A model generated the notes under the pieces. That model searched no databases. It saw nothing but the letters and a program-made list of their open reading frames with translations, and was not told where the DNA came from. This document shows, in pieces, positions 31,385 through 43,255 of a DNA stretch of 64,000 bases. The DNA is taken from assembly GCA_965153355.1 (NCBI GenBank), contig OZ231127.1, forward strand, positions 7,502,001 to 7,566,000. The letters run 5' to 3'. Source of the DNA: Flaccisagitta enflata. Lineage: Eukaryota > Chaetognatha > Sagittoidea > Aphragmophora. Every line of letters starts with the position of its first letter. Position 1 is the stretch's first letter. A program made the position numbers and the translations under genes.

Positions 31385-31462
<78 letters not shown>
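31385..31462 (+). repeat. (GA)n microsatellite abutting a ZIP splice acceptor
   Basis: About 78 bp of perfect GA. On the gene strand it is (TC)n and supplies the polypyrimidine tract directly in front of CACCAG and the exon at 31379. Confidence 0.95.
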
Positions 31463-31464
<2 letters not shown>

Positions 31465-31939
31465 CGAAATTACCAAAGACATTCCTAGACCTCCCTTAAA
31501 ACCTAGGAAAAACGTTGAGTTCTGCCTTGAACTGATATCATACGATCTTCACAGAAGAAATCTTTCCACCTTAGGGAAAAGTTAATTTGTTGACCAGTTA
31601 AAGGTTACTAGTTGATCGCAAATCAATCAATATTTAGTCTGAGCATCCCTCAACTGTATCATGGCCGCCATTTGTTGGGAAAGAAAATTTCAAGGCCTCT
31701 TGAGGTACTCTGGAGTGATGGCATGCCAGACCATTCTCGCCATTAACTTGATCCCTTCTTTTGCTACGTTTAGTCTTACTGCTCTAAAGAGACTCAACGA
31801 ATCATAGAAAAATAGGTGACATAAATGAAGCCCTTCAAATTTGCAAGCAGTCTGCGCAAACCGCATCAGTCTAGCTCAACTGGTTAAGTGGTAATTCAAA
31901 AAAGAGTGAAGTAATATTGTTTGAAGATTGTGTGGATTG

Positions 31940-32275
31940 GAAACAAGGCCGGATACACGGGCCAAGACGGTGCGCCGGGCGTTATTAATTCTTAGACCTA
32001 ACCCTAGCTCAATCAGACCTACCCTAAGCTCAATCAGACCTATCCCTAGCTCTATCAGACTTATCCTAAGCTCTATCAGACCCTATCCTAACAGCTTTAT
32101 CAGACCTATCCCTAGCTCTATCAGACCTATCCCGAGCTCTATCAGACCTATCCGAGCTCTATCAGACTGTCCGAAGCTCTATCAGACCTATCCCCATACT
32201 ATCCGACCTATCACCAGACCTATGCGACCTATCCCCAACTTGATCAGACCTCAACTTAGCTGATTATTTTAGTGA
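31940..32275 (+). repeat. Element with 'AAGGCCGGATACACGG' end and 19-21-bp minisatellite core
   Basis: It opens with 'AACAAGGCCGGATACACGGG', then CCAAGACGGTGCGCCGGGCGTTATTAATTC. Tandem copies of 'AGCTCTATCAGACCTATCCC' and variants run to about 32240. The same head and core recur at 34843-35245. Confidence 0.8.
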
Positions 32276-32279
32276 ATGA

Positions 32280-33610
32280 AATGAATTTTTGTGAATGAAA
32301 TGAATTTTTGTGAATGAAATGAATTTTGTGAATGAAATGAATTTTGTGATTGAAATGAACGAAATGAGTTTTCAGTTGACTTCAAACATTTTCAACCAAT
32401 GAAATAAATGAATGAATGAATGAATGAATGAATGAATCAATCAATGAAGAAATGAATGAATGAATGAATGAATGAATTAATGAATTTATGAATGAAATGA
32501 ATGAATTTATGAATGAATGAATGAATTTATGAATGAAATGAATTTTAGTGAATGAATTTTAGTGAATGAAATGAATTTTGGTAAATGACCTCAATGTAGC
32601 TGATTGTTTTAGTGAATGAAATGAATTTTAGTGCATGAAATGCATTTCAGTGATTGAAATGAACGAATTGAGTTTTCAATTGATTTCAAACATTTTCAGT
32701 GAATGAATGAAATGAATGAAATGAATGGAATGAAATGAATGAATGGAATGAATGGAATGAATGGAATGAAATGAATGAATGAAATGAATGAAATGAATGA
32801 AATGAATGAAATGAATGAGATGAATGAGATGAATGAAATGAATGAATGAAATGAATGAATGAAATGAATGAAATGAATGAATGAAATGAATAAAATGAAT
32901 GAAATGAATGAATGAAATGAATGAAATGAATGAAACAAATGAATGCAACGAATGAATGAAATGAATGAATGAAATAAATGAATGAAATGAATGAATGAAA
33001 TGAATGAATGAAATAAATGAATGCAACGAATGAATGAAATGAATGAATGAAATGAATGAATGAAATGAATAGAATGAATGAAATGAAATGAATGAAATGA
33101 ATGAATAAAAGATAAGTGAATAGATAAGAAATGAATGAAATGAATGAATGAAATGAATGAAATGAATGAAATGAATGAAATGAATGAATGAAATGAATGA
33201 ATGAATGAATGAATGAATGAAATGAATGAATGAAATGAATAAAATGAATGAAACAAATGAATGCAACGAATGAATCTAACGAATGAATGAAATGAATGAA
33301 ATGAATGAATGAAATGGAATGAATGAATGAAAGAATGAAAAGAATGAAATAAATAAATGAAATGAATAAAATGAATGAATGAAATGAATGAATGAATGAA
33401 ATGAATGAAATGAATGAAACAAATGAATGCAATGAATGTAACGAATGAAATGAATGAATGAAATGAATGAATGAAATGAAAGAATGAAAAGAATGAAATA
33501 AATGAATGAATGAAATGAATGAAAAGAATGAAATAAATGAATGAAATGAATGAAATGAATGAAATAATGAATGAAAGAAATGAATTTTAGTGAATGAAAT
33601 GAATTTTAGT
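32280..33610 (+). repeat. Large (ATGA)n / ATGAATGAA tandem array
   Basis: About 1.3 kb of imperfect ATGA/AATG repeat mixing 4-bp, 5-bp and 9-bp units, with two longer duplicated segments ('TAGCTGATTATTTTAGTGAATG' near 32258 and 'TAGCTGATTGTTTTAGTGAATG' near 32596). Long Phe/Ile/His/Ser frames on the minus strand are artifacts. Confidence 0.95.
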
Positions 33611-33735
33611 GATTGAGAAATGAACGAAATAAGTTTTCAATTGATTTCAAACATTTTCAGCGAGTTTTCATTCGAGCGTGACCGACGGATGGACAGACGG
33701 ACATTTATATATATACTTTATACATTCATATATAC

Positions 33736-33737
<2 letters not shown>

Positions 33738-33807
<70 letters not shown>
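33738..33807 (+). repeat. (TA)n microsatellite
   Basis: About 70 bp of TA dinucleotide, flanked by the modules 'GCGTGACCGACGGATGGAC' (33677) and 'AACCAACCGACAGACAGAG' (33914), which recur around 35338 and 35480. Confidence 0.95.
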
Positions 33808-33810
<3 letters not shown>

Positions 33811-34842
33811 TAAAAACTCTAGCATCTGGGAATCATCTTAGCATATTTCTGAATCGACTTTCAAGTGATTTTTCGAGATTTTCAACTCGAAGGCGCTGAC
33901 CGACCAACCAACCAACCAACCGACAGACAGAGTTAGTTGAAGGTGCTATAGCGCACCTAAAAACGAGTGAAATATTTCATTCAAGGTTGAGTAACTTTTA
34001 AATGCGTTGAGTTAGAAAGATGCGGTTTGCGTAGATCGCTTGCAAATTTGAAAAGCTTAAGTTTCGTCACCAATTTTTTTAGGTTTGGTCAAATATAACC
34101 AGAGATATACGTTAAAATGTGCGAAAAGATTTAAATTGTGAAGATTGTATTAAGTCAAAAGTTGACCTCGCGTTCTGTAAATACACCAATCACAAATCTT
34201 AGGGCAAATTTTATACAAGTCACAGTGCATACAAATACGCAATTTGAAACGCCAAAACTGTTTTCACAATATTCTTATGGTATTTTCTTCAATATCTTAT
34301 TGAGATAAATGATTTATGATTGATAATCATAAATTTTTGATACTCTTCCTTTTCAATCTTTGCCTCACTTTGGACTCATTTCTAGACCTGACTGAGTGCT
34401 GCTTCTTCATACTTCCAATTTCTTTTCTTTTCTTTTCTTTTCTTTGGGTAACGGTGATGGGGCCTAAACCGGCCAGGATTAAGGGTAATAATCTGTTTTA
34501 CCCTTTTTTCTGTCTTTTGGTTTTTATTGTATTTTTTTGTCTTTCCTTTCTTCATTGCCTACAATGACACAGTTATAATAATAAAACATATCTGCACAAT
34601 TTACATATGAGAAATGTATTGTGTACTTAAGAACAAATGACAGGTGACAATATTGTTGCGAATAGGCGGGCAGTCCAACCCCCCACCTCACCCCAACCAC
34701 GCACCTACACACACCCCCACACACGCAATAACAATTGCAGTATCATGACAGCGCGTTTTTGCATTTTCAACTTGAGCGTGACTAACCGCGGGACAGATGG
34801 ACCGACAGTCAGATCAACAGATGGACAAAGCCTCTTTTAACA

Positions 34843-35245
34843 AGGCCGGATACACGGGCCAAGACGGTTCGCCGAGCGTTATTAATTCATAGCTATCCCT
34901 AGCTCCATCAGACCTATCCCTAGCTCTATCAGACCATTCCTAGCTCTATCAGACCTATCCCGCCGGGCATTATTAATCCATAGCTATTCCTAGCTCCATC
35001 AGTTCTCTCCTTGCTCTATTGTGTTCCTAGCTCTATCAGACCTATCCCAAGCTCTATCAGACCTATCCCAAACTCTATCAAGCGCTTTCCCTAGCTCATG
35101 GGCCAGCATCCAGAGCTCTATCAGACCTATCCCGAGCTCTATCAGACCTATCATCAGCTCTCTCAGACCTATCCCCAGCTCTATCAGACCTATCACCAGC
35201 TCTCTCAGACCTATCCCCAGCTCTATCAGACCTAACCGTAGCTGA
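34843..35245 (+). repeat. Second 'AAGGCCGGATACACGG' element with the same minisatellite core
   Basis: The head 'AACAAGGCCGGATACACGGG' continues as CCAAGACGGTTCGCCGAGCG, followed by tandem 'AGCTCTATCAGACCTATCCC' units to about 35230. The tail 'GTGACCGACGGATGGACGG...GGTGCTATGGCGCATCTAAAA' follows at 35338-35400. It is paralogous to 31940-32275 and its downstream array. Confidence 0.8.
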
Positions 35246-35599
35246 TTATATTAGTGAATGAAATGACGAGTATCATCAATGATGAACGAAATGAGTTTTC
35301 TATTGATTTCAAACATTTTTGGCGATTTTTCATTAGAGCGTGACCGACGGATGGACGGACGGACAGAGCTTCTTATAGAAGGTGCTATGGCGCATCTAAA
35401 AGTCATTCTAGCATATTTCTGAATCATTTCCAGTGATTTTTTGCTTCTTTTCGAAATTTTCAACTCGAGCGTGACCAACCAACCAACCGACCGACCAACA
35501 GACAGAGCTAGTTATAGAGGTGCTCTGGCGCACCTAAAAATGCGTGTCTGCAACTAAAAGCAAAATTGATGAATTTGATTTTTAAAGAAAATAAGAAGA

Positions 35600-36005
35600 T
35601 GCGTTTGATATAACTCACATAAAATCTAACTTTGAATACAAAATTTTGTGTTTGCAAAACAGAGCATTTATCTGAATTTTTTTATATTTAGGCATACTGT
35701 TAAATTTCTAAACCTTTTTGTGCAATTGCCATAATTACATAAAGGAATTGGTTTGTAAGTGTTCCAACGCTTTACAGATACACTTTTTTTTTTAAGCACC
35801 TCGTTTATAAGCACGCCCAGCCTCAGATACTGGGAAAATTTAAGCACATTACTAATGCACGCTCCAGGCTGAGATTTCCGATTTAAAAAAAATTTTTGGT
35901 GAATTTATAAAAGTATGCCAATTTTTAAACATTTTTGCTTGGAATTTCACAAAAACCAATGGAAACTTTGATAGATATTGAAATTATCAATAATATCAAT
36001 TTGTC
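35600..36005. other. AT-rich DNA, nothing recognised
   Basis: No coding exon, array or inverted repeat was seen in this stretch. Confidence 0.4.
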
Positions 36006-36429
36006 AGCACAGTGGACTACCGCCTTATTGTCACCTAATTTAACGACATTTCGGATTTAACATCCAGTGTTTTTTTTTTCCCAAATTTTTACAGGTTTTT
36101 CAAACAATAATTTTACCTGATTTAAAGACACCTGATGTAACAGCCAAACCTGATTTAAAGTCGCTTTTTTCAAGTCCCTTGGAATTTTTGTTCCTGATTT
36201 AGTGACATTGACATTTTAGTTAAGTTATGTGATTTGAATTTTCATTGAAGCTATGATGTATTACAAAATTGTAGAAAAATATTTTAACATAAACTAAGAC
36301 TAAGACAAAAAAGTGAATAAAATAGCGGCTAAAGAATGAAAAAGCTTCAAAATTACAGTCCCCGACTGGGAACTGTAATCCTTGAAGCTTTCTCGTGGCA
36401 TAAACGCAACTCGAGAAGAAGACCAATTT

Positions 36430-36560
36430 TCAAAAAAAAAAAAAAATTTTTTCAAAAAAAAATATCAAAAAAATTTCAAAAAAAAATTCAAAAAAAAATT
36501 TCAAAAAAAAAAAAAAAAATTTCAAAAAAAAAATTTTTTTTAAATTTTAAAAAAATTTCA
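36430..36560 (+). repeat. Poly-A/T low-complexity tract
   Basis: Runs of A broken by TTTC or TTTT. Lys/Phe-rich frames are artifacts. Confidence 0.9.
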
Positions 36561-36574
36561 GAAGTTGATGACAG

Positions 36575-37015
36575 TAGCTGAGAGGTGATGACAGTAGTTG
36601 AAGGTGATGACAGTAGTTGAAGGTGATGACAGTAGTTGAAGGTGATGACAGTAGTTGGAAGGTGATGACAGTAGTTGAAGGTGATGACAGTAGTTGAAGG
36701 ATATGACAGTAGATGAAGGTGATGACAGTAGTTGAAGGTGATGACAGTAGTAAAAGGTGATGACAGTAGTTGAAGGTGATGACAGTAGTTGAAGGTGATG
36801 ACAGTAGTTGAAGGTGATGACAGTAGTTGAAGGTGATGGCAGTAGTTGAAGGTGATGAAAGTAGTTGAAGGTGGTGAAAGTAGTTGAAGGTGGTGACAGT
36901 AGTTGAAGATGGTGAAAGTAGTTGAAGATGATGGCAGTAGTTGAAGATGATGGCAGTAGTTGAAGATGATGGCAGTAGTTGAAGATGATGACAGTAGCTG
37001 AAGAATGAAGATGAA
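36575..37015 (+). repeat. Minisatellite, 19-bp unit GGTGATGACAGTAGTTGAA
   Basis: About 22 tandem copies. Variants (GATGATGGCAGTAGTTGAA, GGTGGTGAAAGTAGTTGAA) cluster toward the 3' end, which shows directional array growth. Frames such as 'HHLQLLSSPSTTVITFNYC' on the minus strand are artifacts. Confidence 0.95.
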
Positions 37016-37129
37016 TCTTGAAATCCATGATGATGGCAAACCTTAAGAAAAATCAGAATGTATTGAATGAGCAAGTAAGAAAATTCATCAACTCCAATCC
37101 TTTGTATAAATTGCCTAAGTCATAGTAAT

Positions 37130-37820
37130 ATTACTACATAAATCAGCTGATATCTCATAAACCAGACATCAGAATTAATTCGAATCTTGCAGGGGCTGTT
37201 TAATTGAAATCCTATTCCTGTATACCAAATTAAAAAAAAAATTCACACACCTTTACTACCCTTTGCCTCTGTACACTTAGCACAAGTCACAGCAGCATGT
37301 TACTACATAAATTAGCTAATATCTCATTAACCAGACCTCAGATTTAATTCAAATTTTGCAGGGGCTGTTCAATTGAAATCCTTTACCTGTAAACCAAATT
37401 AAAAAAAAATTCACATGGTTTTACTACCCTTTGCCTATGTAAACTGCTGAAGTCCTAGCAACATATTACTACATAAATAAGCTAATATCTCATTAAACCA
37501 GACCTCAGATTGATTCATATTTTGCAGGGGCTGTTCAATTGACATCCTTTACTTGTAAACCAAATTAAAAAAAAATTCACATAGTTTTACTACCCTCTAC
37601 CTATGTAAATCGCCTAAGTCTTAGTAACATATTACTAAATAAATAGATAAGCTAATATCTCCTACACCAGACCTCAGATTTAATTCGAATTTTGCAGGGG
37701 TTGTTTTATTTGAGTACCCTTTACTTGTATACCAAATTAAAAAAAAATTCACATAGTTTTACTACCCTCTACCTATGTAAATTGCTTAAGTCCAGTAAAA
37801 TATTACTACAAAAATAATAG
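37130..37820 (+). repeat. Tandem array, about 167-bp unit, four copies
   Basis: Starts of 'TTACTACATAAAT' units at 37131, 37302, 37466, 37632 and 37802 give unit lengths of 171, 164, 166 and 170 bp. Each unit contains 'GCTAATATCTCAT', 'CCAGACCTCAGATT', 'GCAGGGGCTGTT', 'AATTAAAAAAAAATTCACA' and 'TTACTACCCTTTGCCT'. No coding capacity. Confidence 0.9.
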
Positions 37821-38489
37821 GCAAAGGGTAGTAAAAGTTTATGAATTTTTCTGAAAATTGGTACACATGCTCCCATTGACATAAAAATAACACTGGTAAA
37901 GTTTCATAAACTTCTGAGGCCTGGTTCAGAAGATATGACAGGGTTTGACACAGAGTAACAGAGTAACAGAGTAACAGACAGACTACGAACAGGCTACTTC
38001 ACTGGTCACCGGCCGAAAACTGTTAAACGTCGGGGACAAAAAAATTATGAACAAAAATGTTGAAATATCATCAGTAGATAGGTTTTTTTTGGAAAAATAT
38101 TTAAATTAAAATCAGTTATTTTTTCCCACAAGTGATTTATGGCATCTTATACTTATGTTTTACATGACATTGTGAGTCGTTACAAGGCTACATTTATTTG
38201 TTTGTTTTTTCTTGTCGATCTGTCGATCTGTCGATCTGTCTATATGTCTATCTGTTTGTCAGTCTGTTTGTCTTTTGCTCTGACTGTCTTAATGTATGTT
38301 GACTATTTACACAAACACTATACTGACTATGATAATCAATTAGGCACTGATGCTAGCCTTTATAACTTATGAAGCAGTTTAGATCAATGAGAGAAAATTA
38401 CAAATTCGATTTAACAACATTTGGATTTAACGACCAAAAATCTCTAGTCCCTTCAAGGTCGTTAAATTGGGTTCCCACTGTACATTCAG

Positions 38490-40850
38490 AATTTTGATAC
38501 TGATAGAAATAATTGAATCTCTAACAATATTTAAGAATATTATTGCTTAGATACTATTTTTAAAAAGAATTCATTGCAGTTAAAAGGACCACCTAAAAAA
38601 AACAATACATTATGATACTAAATAACCCCAAGAATCTAAAAATTTTATAGTAGATCAAGATACTAATCTCATCCCATGGTTTATATGAAAATAGGACAAC
38701 ATCAGTGAGATATACTGTATATTTTTTCATACAAAATACAACCATTATTATATCTTACACTATATTTCATTCTATACTATAGAAAACTCTATGTTAAACT
38801 GTTTTCTATACCCCACTGTGTACTTTGTTCTATACTGAATAGGATAATTACCGACTGATAAATGATAAGCACGCATTTAAGCCTCGAAAATGAGATTTTG
38901 CTAAGCACGCTCAGCCTCAGCCAAAAAAAGTGCGTGCTAAAAAAAAAAGTGTAACAGATCGATACCATTGGTCAGTTTATTTCTTTAAATAACTTTTAAA
39001 AAATAGTTCTATTATATAACAACGCGCTCCTCTAAAAAACACACGGATAGGAGACAAATTTGGCGTTCCTGTACACTGTGACGTAGGTTTCATTGACTTC
39101 ATCACCATGAGATTATGTTGTTGAAGCTTCCATATCCGTTGCATTTTGGTGAAGGTACAATGTAGAATTTGTAAATATGAGTCGTCATGCAACATGACGA
39201 TTACTACATGAATTCGTGCTAATTTCAAGGTAGTATTAGTTACAGCAGGAATTAATAGGTGATTTCTACAACTGCGTACATAATTTACAATCTGGATCGT
39301 TTTGGGGTCTTTTCAATAGATAGTCTTCACACGTTATTTTTCTTTCTTAATTGGCCCAAAATAAGCGATGGTAACAAAATAAATGAAGGCCCATTCATTT
39401 TCAAACTATGAGGGGGGGGGGTTGTTATCATTAGCTGTTTACTTCGAACGTAAACCCGTCAAGGCTCAAATGAATATTAGTAAGTACCCGCTACTCTTTC
39501 GTTGGGACGCACATGCTGCAATTATTATGGACCACCAATATAGCTTCTACATGTGACCCTCATAGATTTGGGAGTTGCGTCAATTTGCCTTTTTTTTGCC
39601 AACGATGTCATGGATATCTAAAAGGGTATGACAATCAAACCACTACGTAGAGAGCGAGAGATTAAGAATTTCCCCTGCCCTGAGTATCGCTATAAATGAT
39701 AACACTGTCTGACAGCGCGGCAAACTCATCATTCAAGACGAACGCCATCTCTTGATACACGAGTTGCCAACGAACGAGCGACAGTTTTCAACAAAGGGAC
39801 AATAGATATGGTAATAGTAACAATTTCAACGGTAGAACTTACGCGTGTATTCAGTAACATCCGAATCGTCACCTAAGTGTCACGCAAAATGAGAAACGGC
39901 ATCATCAACGTCAATACATTTTAATTTGCAGCCTTTATTGTACGCGTCCCTCATCTCTTCACCTAATCCCTTATTCCAGTTGGGCATGCGAATGAGCCTT
40001 TTTTGGTCGTTCTATCAGTGTTAATCAGTTCATCGGTCCGTAACGAAGTTCTTTTGTGATGTTAGCTTAGAAAATCAATAAGTTTTTGAAAATGATAACT
40101 AAATTTTCTATTGTCAATTTGTCATAATATCAAAACCATATCTTTTTGATGCTTGGTGCCTCAATGACTCAAAATCAAAGATAAAAGTACAAGAAACCAG
40201 GACGCACAGACTTATACATCGACATTTTAACATCATTTGAGAATAAGAAACCGTATGACAGGGAAATTGGACATCCTCCTATGGAAAAAATAATTGCAAT
40301 CAAACACAAGAGGGATCCAGACTGTAACGCGGATAACAACCGTGATAAATATCACCAAAAAAATTTTTTGATTGTATCTATGATTAATATCATCAATATC
40401 TTCCTTCAATTAAATATATCTTTTGTGTCAGGTGGCCGTTATTATTGGGCATCCAATGTAGCGAGAATTCCGGGATCTAGGGCACATCGGGGGTCTTAGC
40501 TTTCAGTTTAGACGTCAATTTTACCTTTAAGGATCTAAAAACAAACTAAATCTATTAACTTGAGAATGCGTGAAGAAATCAAACACTGTCATACGTTCAA
40601 TGTTTTTGTACTAATAGCAACCATTAATTTAGGACTCTTGACGGGTCTGTGTTGGTTGCTATATTTTATATCATATAAAAAATCGCCAAGCGCCTGAGCC
40701 TTTTTTTGAATTAGTTATTATCTACAAAGAAATTAAGGGCAAAACTGTTCTTTTGTCTTGCTCTTATCGGAAATTTGAGCAGCAGCAACAGCAGCAGGGG
40801 CAGCAGCAGCAGCAGAGGATTTGAAACAAGCTGCGGTTTCTTGATTCTTA
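38490..40850. other. Gene-poor stretch, mixed composition
   Basis: No convincing exon. 'AAGCACGC..AGCCTCAG' words at about 38868-38925 also occur at 35796-35870, indicating a dispersed repeat. A short (CAG)n tract lies at 40783-40815. Confidence 0.4.
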
Positions 40851-41174
40851 AGGAATTTATGATAATAGTACACATTTAAAACTCAAAAAAGCGATTGGCG
40901 TTTTACATGGAACTAAGCATTGTCCTCTTACACAGCAAGTTAAGACCGCCCCTCATACACTTATCTGCTTATTTCACTGGTGCTATGCGTTTTAAGCTGA
41001 AAATTTAATGCCTATTATTATAAGAGCTAAACAACAAGAGAGTAAGCTAGAATGCCCTGATGACCGCATTAATCTTCATACTAGTGGATAATTGTCACCA
41101 ACTTTGTCCATTTGGAATTTGTTCTTGTCAGTACTTGTAGATCTGATAACTGATGCAGACATACTACTATGTAC

Positions 41175-41462
41175 CAAAAACAAGGCCGGATACACGGCTA
41201 CCCCAGTCGCGTGCGGGTGGGCAGGGGCCATAATTGAGGTCAGTGGAACATCTGGGCAGGAGCAATAAGGCCAAAACCCCCATTAACGCCAAAAAAGTAA
41301 AGTGTGACGGACGGACCAGCGGACCGACGGACCAACGGACGGACCGACAAAGCGGGGTGTAGAGTCGCATGCTTTTTGACCAAAAACGCCTCGCCGTAGG
41401 AAAAAGTTGCCAAATACTGAGAAAAACAGAGAGATAGAAGATAAAAGAAAGAAAGAGAAAGA

Positions 41463-41543
<81 letters not shown>

Positions 41544-42124
41544 AAAAAAGCGAAAGCGAGACAATCCGTCAGACAGGTAGACAAATAGACAGAAAGACAG
41601 ATAGGCAAAGAGACACACAGAAAAAAATTTGCAGAGACCGCTACAGAAAGAGACAGACAAACAGACAACCAAAAGAGAGAGAGAGAGAGAAAAAGAAAGA
41701 GAGAGAGAAAGAAAAAAATAAAAAGAGACAAACAGACATTCAATTTGTTGCCAATATGCAAAATTATCAGCTGGGACATTTCAAAGTTAAAACAAGCTTC
41801 AATTAACTCAATATTTTATTTTTAGTCGCGACTCTACACCCCGCTTTATCCGTCGGTACGTCAGTCCATCGGTCCGTCCGTCCGTCACACTTTACTTTTT
41901 TGTAATATAACATCAACTCTTAGGTCATTTTTAGAGTCATTCTAAGTCATTTAAGTCATTTTAAGTCATTTTAAGTCATTTTAAGTTATTTTAAGTTATT
42001 TTAGGTCATTTTTGGTCAATAGGTTTTTTACTCATTTTAGGTTGTTTTTGGCCATTTCAAATCATTCTAAGTCACTCTTAGTCTGTAAGTCTGGCACGCG
42101 ACTAATAGGTGTTGGCCTTGTTTT
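41175..42124. mobile_element. Composite of two inverted 'AAGGCCGG' elements around a (GA)n tract
   Basis: The left part 41175-41372 is a minus-oriented TIR element (AACAAGGCCGGATACACGGC ... GGGGTGTAGAGTCGC). The right part 41819-42124 is plus-oriented (TTTTTAGTCGCGACTCTACACC ... GCGACTAATAGGTGTTGGCCTTGTTT). (GA)n is at 41467-41541. The right part carries tandem 'TTTTAAGTCAT' units (41935-42070). Its mirror copy is at about 62900-63850. Confidence 0.6.
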
Positions 42125-42140
42125 TTAAAAATGCAAAAAA

Positions 42141-42874
42141 TCATTGCACTAAACGTAGTAATCGCACAGACATCTGCTTGGCACCATCTGAAAGAGAAAA
42201 ATGAGCGTTTTTTTAACTATTAATTTCGTGCGTAGTTTTATTTCACCCTTAAAATTTATCAACTACTTAAAATGACTCAAAAATATATTGGAAAACAGTT
42301 TTTCTCTGCAGGTCTCAAAAAATCAAAGTCTTCAAAATTTCGACTTTCTTCCAAATCATGTATTACGTGAATATGTAAATGAAATGATGCAGCAACTATG
42401 ATTATAATTTGCGACTCCATGATTATAGAAGGGACTGTGATTATATTCATGAGCAAATTTGTGACAACCCATTTCAATCTCACTCCACTAAATCTCTTTT
42501 ATGAATGATGCAGCAAAAAGAAAACAAACTAATTCTAAGTATTGCAAAGAAATAATATACAGACAGAACTAGACCACCCTTGGAAGGGCTGTTAGAGAGT
42601 TAATACAGTGTACAATGTGAATCAAGAGGAGTGATTAAAGATATAACTCCTTTTCCTTATCATAGATGAAAAGAGCATATGTGATTTAAGTAAAGGAAGC
42701 TTGATAAATAAGATTATGAACATTTGAAAGGTAAAATAAAAACTTACATTTTCCAGGATGGACCACCATCATGATATTCTCACAAGAATGACAGTCAAGT
42801 TGATGATCAGATAATTTGGCACCGACCACGCTTGGATTACGTAAGGATGACGATTGACCCAAGTTCTGCGCCAT
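42141..42874 (-). CDS. Small two-exon gene of unknown function, left-arm copy
   Basis: Exon 1 (42874-42748) starts with ATG in the context CAAAATGG and reads MAQNLGQSSSLRNPSVVGAK, then LSDHQLDCHSCENIMMVVHP and GK. It ends at the consensus donor AAAAT|GTAAGT. An acceptor TCTCTTTCAG precedes 42187, and the second exon (42187-42141) continues in frame (T|AT giving Tyr) as GAKQMSVRLLRLVQ and TGA. The predicted protein is 57 residues. No family recognised. Exon 1 could instead splice to other exons outside this model. An exact copy lies on the other arm at 62150-62883. Confidence 0.45.
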
Positions 42875-43255
42875 TTTGAGGGAGATGAATAAAGTGAGGG
42901 GGACCAAGACGAGGAAAAATAAGTAGTGGTCAAGCTTAGTACTTTAGTGTAAATATCAACAAAAACGCGGTGAATGTAAAATGGTGTAAGTAAAAACGTC
43001 ACATTAGATGAGAGATGCAATATACATCCTTTACAAACTTGAACATGCTAATGGAAAAATTTTTATAACAAATGACCCGGGGTCACAATATCGTTGCGAA
43101 CGGGTGGGCAGGGACATCCAACCTCTATGCCCCCCTCCAACAACATCCCAAAAAATCTGAACAGTAATTGGGTCCGCTACAGAGGGGGGTTAAAGATCAC
43201 CAATTCCATAAGATCGCCAAGACCAAAAGATCGCTAAATGTAGATAGCGTACTTT

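Larger units (their letters stand above)
36010..38480. mobile_element. Tigger/pogo-like element ends enclosing tandem arrays, about 2.47 kb
   Basis: The left end is CAGTGGACTACCG, with 'TTTAACGACATTTCGGATTT' further in. The right end, reverse-complemented, is CAGTGGGAACCCAATTTAACG, continuing ACCTTGAAGGGACT and 'GGTCGTTAAATCC'. A TA follows the right end, but the left flank is CA. pogo/Tigger elements typically have CAGT... ends and TA targets. The interior has no transposase and carries the arrays at 36580-37010 and 37130-37820. The two ends could belong to two separate fragments. Confidence 0.5.

Noticed and set aside
32676-33432. The longest open frame in the window (248 codons, HSFHSFISF repeats, minus strand)
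   Set aside because: It is a translation of the (ATGA)n array. All minus frames are similarly open, with no start context or splice signals.
36488-37074. Three overlapping minus-strand frames of 156-183 codons (NYCHHLQLLSSPSTT repeats)
   Set aside because: The 19-bp minisatellite cycles through all three frames with the same amino-acid repeat. It is an artifact.
42277-42483. 68-codon frame (MRLKWVVTN...) duplicated at 62541-62747
   Set aside because: It is duplicated only because it lies in the identical block. It has no splice context and lies within the intron of the small gene model.
42769-43020. 83-codon frame (MHLSSNVTFLL...) duplicated at 62004-62255
   Set aside because: It overlaps the start of the small gene in another frame and is AT-rich. 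The frame beginning MAQNLGQ has the better start context and donor.
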